A stretch of 64,000 bases of DNA from contig OZ255627.1 of NCBI GenBank assembly GCA_965276765.1, positions 930,001 through 994,000 on the forward strand. The letters run 5' to 3'. Of this stretch, positions 26,681-34,550 are shown piece after piece. Numbering within the stretch: position 1 is the stretch's first letter; each line of letters opens with the position of its first letter. The stretch comes from G965276765 sp965276765. Its GTDB lineage: Bacteria; Actinomycetota; Acidimicrobiia; Acidimicrobiales; Palsa-688. The translations under genes and the position numbers were made by a program. The notes under the pieces were generated by a model that made no database searches, was not told where the DNA came from, and saw nothing but the letters and a program-made list of their open reading frames with translations.

Positions 26681-26859
26681 GACGCCTTTACCTCCGTAGA
26701 TGGCCGTCGCCGTACCAGCACTCGGGTGTTGACCGACACCTGGGTGCCGTCGTGCTCCACTTGGAGCCAATCGTGGGTGTCTCATCCGGCATGCCACCGG
26801 CCTGGGAACCGGACCGCCCGACCTGGGGAAGGGGAAGGAGGACCTCGAGGGCGATCAGC

Positions 26860-27243
26860 TCAAAGATCGCCGGCCTCCGCCAGCGTGTGACGATCGACGG
26901 CCGGGTCTGGCGCGGCCGGGGCAGAGGTGCGGGCGATGGCTCCCAAGGCGGCCAGGTGGGCTTCGAAGGCGCGGCGCCCCGTCGGGGACAGCGACAGCCA
27001 GGTGCGGGGAAACTTGCCGACGTAGCCCTTCTTGACTCTCACGTAGCCGGCCTGCTCCAGGGTAGATATCTGCTTGGACAGCACCGAGTCGCTCACCTCC
27101 ACCGTGTCGCGAACGAAGCCGAACTCGGCCTTCTCCGCCGCCGTCAAGCAGGCCACGATCGACAGGCGCACCGGCGAGTGGATCACCGGGTCCAGCCGGT
27201 GGCGAGGGTGATTGCCGTTGCTGGTGTGGTCGGTTGCGGTCAT
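26860..27243 (-). CDS. Winged-helix transcriptional regulator (127 aa)
   Basis: Compact winged-helix regulator of the HTH_34/MarR-like group: DPVIHSPVRLSIVACLTAAE, then EFGFVRDTVEVSDSVLSKQI (recognition helix in SDSVLSKQISTLEQAGYV) and the wing VKKGYVGKFPRTWLSLSPTG. Such proteins are typically encoded beside a membrane protein they regulate, as here. Its ATG overlaps the stop of the upstream membrane-protein gene by 4 bases. Confidence 0.88.
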   Translation of the reverse strand: MTATDHTSNGNHPRHRLDPVIHSPVRLSIVACLTAAEKAEFGFVRDTVEVSDSVLSKQISTLEQAGYVRVKKGYVGKFPRTWLSLSPTGRRAFEAHLAALGAIARTSAPAAPDPAVDRHTLAEAGDL

Positions 27244-27701
27244 CGGCGGGCCGCGACCCGAGCCCCGACGAAGAACGGCAGGGAGACGACCAGAGCGGCG
27301 GGCAGCCAGAAGGCGAGCCTTCCGGGGAAAGCACTGAAACCGATCCCCGAAGCGGCAGCCCACAGTGCCCCCCAGGTCCCGAACACAAGTCCGTTGACCC
27401 GGGCGAAGCCGCGCCAGGTTACCGCTTGGCGGTGGGAGTAGACGCAAGCCAGCGCCACGAAGGCCGCCCACAGGGCGCTCACCACCAACGCGGCGACCAC
27501 CGGGACCGACCCCCCGGCCCGTCCCGGAAGCGAGACCACCAAGACGAACACCACGCTGGCCAGCCCGTAGGCCCTCAGGTAGCGGGCCGTCCAGCCCGAG
27601 CGGGCCCGTACTGCCGCCTTGGCCTGGTCGGCATGAGCCAAAGCAGCCGCCGCGACCCCCGGGTCCGGCGGGATCACATCGTTCCTCACCGGTTCGCTCA
27701 T
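27240..27701 (-). CDS. Membrane protein coupled to the winged-helix regulator (153 aa)
   Basis: An approximately four-segment inner-membrane protein: YGLASVVFVLVVSLPG, VPVVAALVVSALWAAFVALA, LVFGTWGALWAAASGIGF and FWLPAALVVSLPFFVG. The N-terminal 35 residues are cytoplasmic and helical. I chose ATG 27701, with GGTGG upstream; a longer start at 27728 is possible. It is translationally coupled to the regulator gene, a gene pair common in actinomycetes. Function unknown. Confidence 0.75.
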   Translation of the reverse strand: MSEPVRNDVIPPDPGVAAAALAHADQAKAAVRARSGWTARYLRAYGLASVVFVLVVSLPGRAGGSVPVVAALVVSALWAAFVALACVYSHRQAVTWRGFARVNGLVFGTWGALWAAASGIGFSAFPGRLAFWLPAALVVSLPFFVGARVAARR

Positions 27702-27940
27702 TGGTCCACCATCCCACCTGGTTGCCATTCTGTCAAGTACCTTCTAAGGAGGAGACGATCGACTGCTCGGTGGCCATTGGGTACGCGTGTTCGGCCAAGG
27801 ATCATCCTTGGGACATCCCCCGACGACGCGCCCTCTGCAGGAGCGGCTACCGGGACTGGACGGATCAGGAGTGCCGAGCTATCGGCGTGGTGTCTGGCTG
27901 GGCGGGAGAGTCGACACCGGCTCCGGTTCTTCAGGTATCG

Positions 27941-28228
27941 CTAGGGCTGCACTCCCAGATCTGGAGGGCGGCACAGGGTTAAGCGGTCCCGGTCGTTCGG
28001 TGGTTTTCCTTCGACATCCGGCCCTTCCAGCATCTGCTGGGCTCGCCTGAGCATCCGTTGCTCCCCTTGGCTCAGGCCGGGGCTGACTTCTCGCCTGCTC
28101 AATCCGTCGACCACCTCAGCGACTTGGGCGCGATCTCCACACCTCAGCCGTTCAACGTTCGCCAGGTACCGCTGGCTCCACTCCCCGGACGTGGACCCTC
28201 TCGGTTGTGGACGAAGCTCGTCATCCAC
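27941..28228 (-). CDS. CarD-type C-terminal domain protein, RNA-polymerase-binding domain missing
   Basis: The 95 residues include EWSQRYLANVERLRCGDRAQ, VAEVVDGLSRREVSPGLSQG and EQRMLRRAQQMLEG, a close match to the helical DNA-binding C-terminal domain of CarD/CdnL proteins (SRRYKANLEKL...GLSAGEKRMLAKARQIL in mycobacteria). The N-terminal RNA-polymerase-interacting domain of about 70 residues is absent; the sequence upstream belongs to a toxin-antitoxin remnant. The frame opens at a GTG. It is therefore a truncated paralogue or, less likely, a genuine single-domain protein. A full-length CarD is essential in mycobacteria and presumably sits elsewhere. Confidence 0.7.
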   Translation of the reverse strand: MDDELRPQPRGSTSGEWSQRYLANVERLRCGDRAQVAEVVDGLSRREVSPGLSQGEQRMLRRAQQMLEGPDVEGKPPNDRDRLTLCRPPDLGVQP

Positions 28229-28294
28229 GATCCCATGGTCTCATCATCTGGGCGTTGTCCGTGGTGCTCCAGACCATTACCGAATGACGATCGT

Positions 28295-28727
28295 CTACTG
28301 ACGTTGGGCGAGACGTCGGAGTTCGAGCCCTGGCGTGCCGACGAACAGCCCGTCGTCGGACAGAGCGCCAGACCGAGGCGGATTGCAGTCGCAGCGATCC
28401 ATCGGTCGCCATCGTGAGCTTGTCAGCCAGTGCATGGCCGGCGAGCCGGCAGCGCTGCCGCAGCTCAGCGCACGGGTGACCGTCGCATCATCGGGCTGCA
28501 CCACGGTCAGTCGGCCGACACGGCGTTCCAAGCGCCGACGGCGAAGTTCGCCCCATCCGGCGCGCAGCGCCCCGTAGCGCAGCTCCATCAGCGTCTGGAA
28601 GGCGAGGAGCATCGGTGCCGTACCGATCAGCTCGCGGTACTCGTCGGCCAGGTCCTTGGGGCGGTCATCGAGCAGCCAGCTGATGACCATGGTGTCCACG
28701 ACGACGCCCGTCGCCTGGGCGGCTCAT
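28295..28727 (-). pseudogene. PIN-domain toxin, copy 1 (frameshifted)
   Basis: Nearly the same protein as the intact toxin at 39681-40112: TMVISWLLDDRPKDLADEYR, LLAFQTLMELRYGALRAGWG, RLTVVQPDDATVT, and the C-terminus LSDDGLFVGTPGLELRRL. Two bases are missing just after the ATG, so DTMVIS falls out of frame with the start. The middle, which should read LRQRCRLAGHALADKL and RWIAATAIRLG, is scrambled by compensating indels. PIN toxins are metal-dependent RNases neutralised by a coupled antitoxin; this copy has lost part of its acidic active site. Confidence 0.85.
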
Positions 28728-28884
28728 GCCTCAGCCAAGGCCTCCTGGAAGCGCGCCCACTCCTCTTCGGTGAGATCCTCGTCGACGAGGTCCCCCCGCG
28801 GCGGGAGCGGCCGTGCTCGGCGCACGCCTCCTCAGGCGGATAGATCACAACGCTTGCATCGCGCTCAGGCTCGGCCACAGACAC
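28724..28884 (-). pseudogene. Antitoxin of PIN toxin copy 1 (one-base deletion)
   Basis: Matches the intact 53-residue antitoxin at 40109-40270: it begins GTG with VAEPERDASVVIYPPEEA. After the codons for PPEEA one T is missing compared with copy 2, which throws the rest (PLPPREDLVDEDLTEEEW) out of frame. Its length, 161 bases against 162, agrees. The ATGA overlap with the toxin start is still present. Confidence 0.75.
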
Positions 28885-28930
28885 GCTGCCAAGTCTACGG
28901 CCAGCGGGTTCAGCCGCGCCCCGTGCGCCG

Positions 28931-28966
28931 GTGTTGCAGTTGAGGATCGGTCAGCGGTACACGTTG
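28931..28966 (+). repeat. Inverted-repeat arm left of the HEAT gene
   Basis: 36 bases beginning GTGTTGCAGTTGAGGATCGG. The reverse complement of 29595-29630 matches in 33 of 36 positions. The pair brackets the HEAT-repeat gene. Confidence 0.75.
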
Positions 28967-29002
28967 CTCGCACGCGGGCAGCGAAGGGCCGGTGAAGGGT
29001 GG

Positions 29003-29533
29003 TCAGGTGGAGACGGCCAGGCGGCGATGGATGGAGGCGGGCACCGAACGGGGCCGAGCCCGGACGGCCACGTCGAGCAACTCTCGATCTGGTCGCTGCT
29101 CTACTTCGTCCAGCAGAGTCTCCACCTCGGCGGCATCCAGCCGGCCGACGACAGCACGCAGCGCTTCGAAACGGACTTTGGGGTTGGGGTCCGAAGCGAT
29201 ACAGCGCCGCAGAGGGGTGACCACGTCGATGCAGACCGGCTCGTCCTTGCAGGCCTCGCACGTCAGAGCGTGAATAGCGTGGCGGCGGACCCGCGGTACC
29301 GGATCTTCCAAAGCGGCGACAAACACGCCTGCACTCTCGGTTCCGCCAACGTGATCGAGGTAGTCGAGGCATCCTCGGCGCACGGACGCATCCGGACTGT
29401 GGACAGCCTCAGATGCCAGGGCGTCGAGCAGTTCCGGCCGGGCCGAACGCAGAGCCGACAACTCCGGCATCGGCTTCGGATGGCGCAGGAGGTCCTCGAT
29501 CTCGGCCCGCAGATCCTCGGTCACATGGTCCAC
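29003..29533 (-). CDS. HEAT-repeat protein (176 aa)
   Basis: Alpha-helical repeat protein. The repeats are visible as DASVRRGCLDYLDHV, DPVPRVRRHAIHALT and DPNPKVRFEALRAVVG, each with the Pro-x-x-Arg spacing typical of HEAT/PBS-lyase-type repeats; a diverged one starts around PELLDALASEAV. The fold is a scaffold for protein contacts, so no reaction can be predicted. The first codon is GTG (MDHVTEDL); an in-frame GTG three codons later is an alternative. It is alone and flanked by a 36-base inverted repeat, suggesting that it was moved as a unit. Confidence 0.8.
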   Translation of the reverse strand: MDHVTEDLRAEIEDLLRHPKPMPELSALRSARPELLDALASEAVHSPDASVRRGCLDYLDHVGGTESAGVFVAALEDPVPRVRRHAIHALTCEACKDEPVCIDVVTPLRRCIASDPNPKVRFEALRAVVGRLDAAEVETLLDEVEQRPDRELLDVAVRARPRSVPASIHRRLAVST

Positions 29534-29594
29534 GCTACAAGTGCCCCTCGCCCCGAGCCACCTACTTGCGCGTGGGACGACACCCAGCGGCGCA

Positions 29595-29630
29595 CAACCT
29601 GTACCGCTGACCGATGGTCAACTGCAACAC
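29595..29630 (-). repeat. Inverted-repeat arm right of the HEAT gene
   Basis: Inverse copy of 28931-28966 (33 of 36 identical). It overlaps the last codons of the neighbouring tetR gene: the stop codon TGA lies inside the TTGCAGTTGA part. Confidence 0.75.
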
Positions 29631-30355
29631 TCTCGTCCCTCGGATCCGGTGAGGGTCTCGAGCCCGTCGAGGAGCCACTCCAGTATTTGTTCGAAGGTCT
29701 GGCGCTGGGGGGTGTGACGGTGTGGGTCGCTGGCCCAGCGGGTGAAGTGGGGATGTCGCCCGGCGGCGGCGATGCGTTCGAGGTAGGGGGCGACTGCCTT
29801 GTCCAGGTCGTTGTCGGTGGGGAGGCCGACACGGGCTCGCATGGTCTGTTCTTCGAGCAAGGCGAGTCCAGAGCCGAGCACGTGGCCGAGGACGGTGTTG
29901 ATGAAGCCCATGCGGGTTGGTGCGTCAAGGTCGAGCGGCTCGAGCTCGCCGAGCGCGGCGTCGTAGAGACGAAGGGCGTTGGGTCCCAACGGCGGGCGGC
30001 TGTAGGCAAGCCGAGAAGACCACGGATGGCGCTTCATCGCCTCCCAACCGCTGCGCCCAAGGTCCGCTAGAGCGTGGCGCCATCCGTGGTCTCTTGAGAC
30101 GGTGATCAGGCCGTAGACCTCGTCGACCATCAGGTCGGCAAGGCCGCCCTTGCTGGCGACGTAGCGGTACAACGCCATCGGGCTGCGGACCCCGAGGCGG
30201 GTTGCGACGGCCCGCATGGTGATCTCGCCGCCTGGTTGGCTGTCCGCCAGGTCCATGGCGGCTGCCACGATCCGGGGTCGGCTGAGCTGTTCGGTGTTGG
30301 TTTGGGGTTCGGGGTGGTCGAACCAGACGATGCCCGAGTTTTCGGATCGGCTCAC
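29618..30355 (-). CDS. TetR-family repressor with TetR_C-type ligand domain (245 aa)
   Basis: N-terminal HTH: ITMRAVATRLGVRSPMALYR, then YVASKGGLADLMVDEVYG. The larger C-terminal domain (HGWRHALADLGRSGWEAMKR to EQILEWLLDGLETL) resembles the TetR_C_1 group around tetracycline-type repressors. The start is GTG. It diverges from a flavin monooxygenase 29 bases away, and a 35-base palindrome lies at that gene's start, so repression of the monooxygenase is very likely. The last 8 residues are encoded by an inverted-repeat arm, so the C-terminus may have been altered. Confidence 0.9.
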   Translation of the reverse strand: MSRSENSGIVWFDHPEPQTNTEQLSRPRIVAAAMDLADSQPGGEITMRAVATRLGVRSPMALYRYVASKGGLADLMVDEVYGLITVSRDHGWRHALADLGRSGWEAMKRHPWSSRLAYSRPPLGPNALRLYDAALGELEPLDLDAPTRMGFINTVLGHVLGSGLALLEEQTMRARVGLPTDNDLDKAVAPYLERIAAAGRHPHFTRWASDPHRHTPQRQTFEQILEWLLDGLETLTGSEGRECCS

Positions 30356-30377
30356 GATGCGAAGTCTAGTCCCGGGC

Positions 30378-30412
30378 GTATACGATGTCCACTATGAGTG
30401 GACGACGTATAC
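30378..30412. promoter_or_regulatory. 35-base palindromic operator overlapping the monooxygenase start
   Basis: Arms GTATACGATGTCCACT and AGTGGACGACGTATAC, 3 bases apart, pair in 14 of 16 positions. The palindrome covers both possible ATG codons (30385 and 30394), so a bound TetR protein would block transcription initiation directly. It also implies a leaderless or nearly leaderless transcript. Confidence 0.75.
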
Positions 30413-31965
30413 AGACGGACGTGCTGATCGCCGGGGGCGGTCTGGTCGGCCTTACCGTGTCCCTGCTGCTCCGCCACCACGGAGTCGCGGTGACCGTGGT
30501 CGAGAAGCGGTCGACTACCTCATCCCAGCCCAAGGCACGCCGGTTCCACATGCGCAGCATGGAGATCTTCCGACAGCTTGGGCTGGCCGGCCTGGTCCAC
30601 GACGCGGCCCGCGACCTCGCCGGACATGACCACATGGCTTCAGGGCCGACCTTGGCCGACGCCGAGCAGCTCCCGCTCTGGCAGCCCAGCGACCCGGGCG
30701 ACCCGATCATCGAGGTGAGTCCAGAGCTGCCGTGCCTGATCGCCCAGGACCTGCTCGAACCGCTCCTCCGCCAAGCCGCGACCGATGCCGGCGCCGATGC
30801 GCGCTTCGCCACCGAGCTGGTCAGCTTCACCCAATCCCACGACCACGTCGACGCCCGGATCCTCGACCGACAGGGCCACCCTCACCAGATCATCGCCCGG
30901 TACCTAGTCGGCGCCGACGGCGCCCACAGTCCCATACGAGAAGCGCTCGGCATCACCCGGTCCGGGCACGGCGCCATCGGCGCTCCCAACGTGAACGTCT
31001 ACTTCTCCGCCGACCTGGCCGAGGTGGTCCGCGGCCGCGAGTTCAACCTCTGCCAGATCACCAATCCTGACGCCCCCGGCACGCTGGCGTCGGTAGACGG
31101 CCGCCGGCGATGGGTGTTCATGAGCCCCGGAGCCAGCGTCGAGCGTGACTGGCCCACCGTGTTGCGTACCGCACTCGGCGTGCCCGCCCCAGACCTACAG
31201 GTCATGAGCGTCTTGCCCTGGCGCTCGGAGATGCGCGTCGCTGACCGCTACAGCGCCGGGCGGGTGCACCTCGTCGGTGACGCCGCTCACGTCATGCCTC
31301 CCTTTGCTGCCCTCGGGGCCAACACCGGGATCGCCGATGCCCACAACCTGGCCTGGAAGCTCGCAGCCGTGCTCGACAGCGACGCCCAGCCCGGCTTGCT
31401 CGAAAGCTACGACACCGAACGCCGCCCGGCGGGCTGGTTCGCCGCCGACCAGTCCAGCCGGCAAACCCAACAGATCCGCGACCGCTCGACTCCCGATCCG
31501 ACCCTCGCCCACCCGTATGTCTTGGCGGCCGGTGGCTTCCAGTACACCGCCGGGGCCCTGGCGCACAACGCTGACAGCGACGGTGATCCCGAGCCAGTCA
31601 CCAGCTTCCAGCCCCACGGGCGCCTCGGCACCCGCGTTCTGCACTCCTGGCTCGACGCAAGCCACACGCGCTCAACCATCGACCTAGCCGGACCAGGATG
31701 GGCCTTGGTGGCCTCCAACAAGAGACCCCCGCCGACGATCAGGTCGGCGCACCCCAGCATCAAGGTCCACCACGTCGATGCCGGCTTCCTGGACCCCAGC
31801 GAGCTACTTCTCCTCCGGCCTGACCACATCGTTGCCTGGCGTGGCACCGACCCGTCCACAGGACTCGAAGCGTTCGAGACGATCCTCTCCGCCAGACCCG
31901 CTCACTGTGTCAGTCGGCCATCTTGGCCTCAGACGGTCGTCGGGGGCGATCCGCGCCGGGGCTAG
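30385..31965 (+). CDS. FAD-dependent aromatic/polyketide monooxygenase (PheA/TfdB-like), 526 aa
   Basis: Flavoprotein hydroxylase of the p-hydroxybenzoate-hydroxylase group. The FAD-binding GxGxxG stretch is VLIAGGGLVGLTVSLLL, the DG motif is YLVGADGAHSPIREALG, and GRVHLVGDAAHVMPPFAALG plus ANTGIADAHNLAWKLA form the second FAD/NAD motif. A thioredoxin-like C-terminal tail completes the usual 500-550 residues. Such enzymes hydroxylate or inactivate aromatic compounds, including tetracycline and rifamycin-type antibiotics. The adjacent TetR repressor with a tight operator suggests induction by the substrate. Translation could start at either 30385 or 30394. Confidence 0.93.
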   Translation: MSTMSGRRIQTDVLIAGGGLVGLTVSLLLRHHGVAVTVVEKRSTTSSQPKARRFHMRSMEIFRQLGLAGLVHDAARDLAGHDHMASGPTLADAEQLPLWQPSDPGDPIIEVSPELPCLIAQDLLEPLLRQAATDAGADARFATELVSFTQSHDHVDARILDRQGHPHQIIARYLVGADGAHSPIREALGITRSGHGAIGAPNVNVYFSADLAEVVRGREFNLCQITNPDAPGTLASVDGRRRWVFMSPGASVERDWPTVLRTALGVPAPDLQVMSVLPWRSEMRVADRYSAGRVHLVGDAAHVMPPFAALGANTGIADAHNLAWKLAAVLDSDAQPGLLESYDTERRPAGWFAADQSSRQTQQIRDRSTPDPTLAHPYVLAAGGFQYTAGALAHNADSDGDPEPVTSFQPHGRLGTRVLHSWLDASHTRSTIDLAGPGWALVASNKRPPPTIRSAHPSIKVHHVDAGFLDPSELLLLRPDHIVAWRGTDPSTGLEAFETILSARPAHCVSRPSWPQTVVGGDPRRG

Positions 31966-32420
31966 CGTCGAGCGGCAAGGACGCCGACGAGAGAGGAGCA
32001 GGTAACTGGTGCCGGAGACGAGTCCGATCATCCCCTTCCTTCACTACGCCGATCTTGACAGCGCCTCGGAATGGTTGCCTCGGGTCTTCGGTCTGCAGCT
32101 GACGAGCCTGGAACGAGCGCCAGACGGCACGCCAGTGATGGCCGTGCTCGACCTTGGCATTGGACGCGTCTTCGCCCGTCAGGACCCCCAGGCGACCGCT
32201 CTGACCGGCGGCCGACTCTACGTCTACGTGCCTGACGTCGATGATCACTACCAACACGTGCGTTCTGCTGGCGTGGCCGCAAGTGATCCTCGTGACGAAC
32301 CCTGGAGAGACCGGGTCTACAGCACCCACGATCTGCAGGGTCACCCCTGGACCTTCGCGACGCCAGCGAACAGCAAAACATGACGTCGCTCCAGGACATC
32401 GCCCGGTTCCCGTAGCCGGA
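31931..32420 (+). repeat. Segmental duplication, copy A (copy B at 47581-48070)
   Basis: About 490 bases including the ribosome site, the whole VOC gene and 35 bases of trailer are nearly identical to 47581-48070; the encoded proteins differ at 5 of 124 residues. Identity fades just outside these limits. Confidence 0.85.
32009..32383 (+). CDS. VOC/glyoxalase-fold protein, copy A (124 aa)
   Basis: Small vicinal-oxygen-chelate-fold protein of the bleomycin-resistance/glyoxalase type: IIPFLHYADLDSASEWLPRV, LDLGIGRVFARQDPQA, LYVYVPDVDDHYQHVRSAG, and the end GHPWTFATPANSKT. The GTG start follows GAGAGAGGAG at good spacing. Proteins of this subgroup with HYADLDSA...HPWTFA are usually annotated as glyoxalase/bleomycin-resistance-like; the metal site and substrate are not clear. 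It lies 40 bases after the flavin monooxygenase and may be co-transcribed with it. An almost identical copy is present near 47.7 kb. Confidence 0.88.
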   Translation: MPETSPIIPFLHYADLDSASEWLPRVFGLQLTSLERAPDGTPVMAVLDLGIGRVFARQDPQATALTGGRLYVYVPDVDDHYQHVRSAGVAASDPRDEPWRDRVYSTHDLQGHPWTFATPANSKT

Positions 32421-32499
32421 TCGTCAAACGGTGATCAGTCCGGGTCGGACGATGGATTGTTGCCGTCCGGCACCCCTGTCGCTACGTCGTCGGGGCTGC

Positions 32500-33138
32500 T
32501 CATCCGACACCAGCCCGGCCGAACCCGGCTGCGACTGCGTCATAGGTCTCTTGGGCTGAGCGGGCCAGGGTCGAGGCGGCCTCGGCCAGCGGGATCCCGG
32601 CGAGCATCAGCCGTCGGGCCTCGGCGTGGAGGGTCGTGCGCACCCCGAGGAGGGTGCGGGCCAGCACGGCCACCACCGGGTCGTCGGCAGGCCGGTGGAG
32701 GTCTTCGGCGAGGGTGGCGACCAGGCGGACGGCGGCCTGCTCGGTGAACAGAAGGCTTCGGGCTTGAAGGGCGGTGCTGGCGTCGACGAGGGCGTAGAAG
32801 TTCCTCATCCCTTGCCCCAGGCCCGAGGTCCACTCGCAACGCTCGACCGAGGAGAGGAACTCGCTCCGGCACGCCTCGATGATCGAGGTACCCGCCGGTC
32901 GGTCCCGGACCACCGCGCTGAGATGGTTGATGACCGCGTCGGAGCGGTCGAAGAACAGGTCCTCTTTGGTGGGGAAGTAGTTGAAGACCGTGGTCATCGA
33001 CACCTCTGCCGCCTCGGCGACGGCGGCCACGGTGACCTGATCGAAGCCGTCGCGCAGAAACAGGCCCATGGCGGTGTCGGCGATCTGGACCCGCGTGCGC
33101 CGCTTCTTGCGCTCCCGTAGGCCGGGCCGCTCGATCAT
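32500..33138 (-). CDS. TetR-family repressor (212 aa)
   Basis: N-terminal HTH: VTVAAVAEAAEVSMTTVFNY, FPTKEDLFFDR, preceded by a basic arm LRERKKRRTRVQIADTAM. The C-terminal helical domain has the TetR_C_17-like MftR flavour, which is only a guess. It diverges from the rhomboid-like gene 42 bases away, which it may regulate. Confidence 0.9.
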   Translation of the reverse strand: MIERPGLRERKKRRTRVQIADTAMGLFLRDGFDQVTVAAVAEAAEVSMTTVFNYFPTKEDLFFDRSDAVINHLSAVVRDRPAGTSIIEACRSEFLSSVERCEWTSGLGQGMRNFYALVDASTALQARSLLFTEQAAVRLVATLAEDLHRPADDPVVAVLARTLLGVRTTLHAEARRLMLAGIPLAEAASTLARSAQETYDAVAAGFGRAGVG

Positions 33139-33179
33139 GGATCAAGTCTACACGAACGTGATGACACACCAAAGTTGAA

Positions 33180-34550
33180 GTGACTATGATTACCGGGATG
33201 GGACCACGCGGAGATCGAGCGCAGCGGCCGGGCCACGCTCCCGACAACCCGTTGTTCACCCGGGAGTGGCGCGCCGCTCTGCGACGGGGAAGCCGGCCCA
33301 TGCCGGCGACGATCATCGTTGTCGCCGCAGCCGTGATCGTGTGGGTGGTCCTCGTGGCCATGGGAGCACCGATCCTGTCGGCTCATGTCACCATCGCCGC
33401 CCAGCAGAGCCTGACCCGCAACGCGACCGCTATCGCCGCGGGGTCGTGGTGGCGGGGGGCCACCGCGGTCATCGTCAACCTGGGCGCCCCGGCCCTGGTC
33501 TTCGTCATGGCTTTGGTCGTCGTCGGCGGCCTACAGGTGGAGCGGACCTACGGCACCCTGCGATACGTAGCCGTGTTCGTCCCCTCCGCCCTGACCGGGG
33601 TCGTAGTGGCGCTGCTCGTCGAACCCGCCCACGCTTTCAACGCTGGGACCTCCGCCGCCGCGTTCGGGGTGGGAGCAGCCGCAGCCATCGACCTGCTCCG
33701 CCGGGGAGTGCCGGCGCATCGCACGTTCTGGATCCCCGTACTGATCATCTACCTGATCCTCGGCTTCATCTTCCCCGCCGGCATCACCTGGGGCGCCCAT
33801 GTCGGCGGAATCGCCGCCGGCGCCCTCACCGGCACGGTGCTGATGACCCCCGACCACACAACCCGGTGGCGCCCGCCTCTCGGCCTCGCTCTCGCCGCCA
33901 TCATCTCGGTCGCCGCCGTAGCCGGCACCGAACCCGCCGCCCGCCACACGGTCCGCCACGGCCCGGTGCTCATCGGCCTGGTGAGGACGAACGGGCCCGT
34001 CCGGCGAGCGGCCCACCACCTGACGGCGGTAGGTCTCCTGCAGCTCGGAGCGGTCGCGGGTCGCTCGCCGGTGAAACGGTGGAGCTGGGGGTCGTCGAGC
34101 AATGAGGCCATCTCCTCAGCGTGCTCGACGCGAAGCGGCTCCAGCCGCAGCCGGCGGCTCGTCAAGACCGGCGTCTCGGACCACCCCGGGGAGATCGACA
34201 CGCTCGACCACGCTCAGTCTCCCGACTTCGCGCCCGACGGCCCAAGCCAGACCCGAACCTACGACCCCGGTGACGGCCCCGCCGCCGAGGTGCTCCGGGT
34301 GCGGACAGCCGACCCACACTGCGCCGAGGACGGTCGTCTTTCGGCGTCGCCGCCGCGGTGTGTGGTCCCGTTGGCCGCGCCCGGCCTGCTGGCTACTGCG
34401 CGGGCGATGTACACGGGGGACCGATCCCTGGCGACCTGCTCATGCGCGCCATCGTTGACCCTCGCCGCTGTAGCGTCGAGGTCGGCGGTATCAACCAGAT
34501 CCGGACATCAGATTCGGCTGCCTCGAACCACCGGAAGGGGCCGCGCATGA
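33180..34550 (+). CDS. Rhomboid-like membrane protein with an artefactual C-terminal read-through
   Basis: The first 260 codons encode a six-segment membrane protein of the rhomboid type. The serine region AFNAGTSAAAFGVGAA (GxSxxxFG) and the histidine region TWGAHVGGIAAG match the catalytic dyad, and VERTYGTLRYVAVFVPSALT gives another membrane segment. Rhomboids cleave substrates inside the membrane. From about codon 265 the frame runs through the antisense strand of an acetyltransferase fragment and then through anonymous sequence, ending in an ATGA overlap with the next gene. The natural C-terminus was probably lost at a junction near 33980. The intact dyad suggests that the domain could still fold. 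Confidence 0.7.
   Translation: MTMITGMGPRGDRAQRPGHAPDNPLFTREWRAALRRGSRPMPATIIVVAAAVIVWVVLVAMGAPILSAHVTIAAQQSLTRNATAIAAGSWWRGATAVIVNLGAPALVFVMALVVVGGLQVERTYGTLRYVAVFVPSALTGVVVALLVEPAHAFNAGTSAAAFGVGAAAAIDLLRRGVPAHRTFWIPVLIIYLILGFIFPAGITWGAHVGGIAAGALTGTVLMTPDHTTRWRPPLGLALAAIISVAAVAGTEPAARHTVRHGPVLIGLVRTNGPVRRAAHHLTAVGLLQLGAVAGRSPVKRWSWGSSSNEAISSACSTRSGSSRSRRLVKTGVSDHPGEIDTLDHAQSPDFAPDGPSQTRTYDPGDGPAAEVLRVRTADPHCAEDGRLSASPPRCVVPLAAPGLLATARAMYTGDRSLATCSCAPSLTLAAVASRSAVSTRSGHQIRLPRTTGRGRA
33985..34201 (-). pseudogene. GNAT acetyltransferase, N-terminal fragment
   Basis: Reads from GTG as PVLTSRRLRLEPLRVEHAEE, MASLLDDPQLHRFTGERPAT, a typical RimJ-type acetyltransferase start. After ATAP the continuation ELQETYRRQVVGRSPDG is in another frame (shift near 34045). 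Homology then stops, leaving about 70 of the usual 170 residues. It faces the rhomboid-like gene. Confidence 0.8.
34202..34546. other. Gap between the GNAT fragment and the propeller lipoprotein
   Basis: About 345 bases with no recognisable domain in any frame. The rhomboid-like frame happens to remain open across it. It probably contains the promoter of the lipoprotein gene. Confidence 0.4.

Noticed and set aside
32009..32383. VOC protein as a proven bleomycin-resistance determinant
   Set aside because: The fold supports only the superfamily; nothing in the sequence identifies the ligand.
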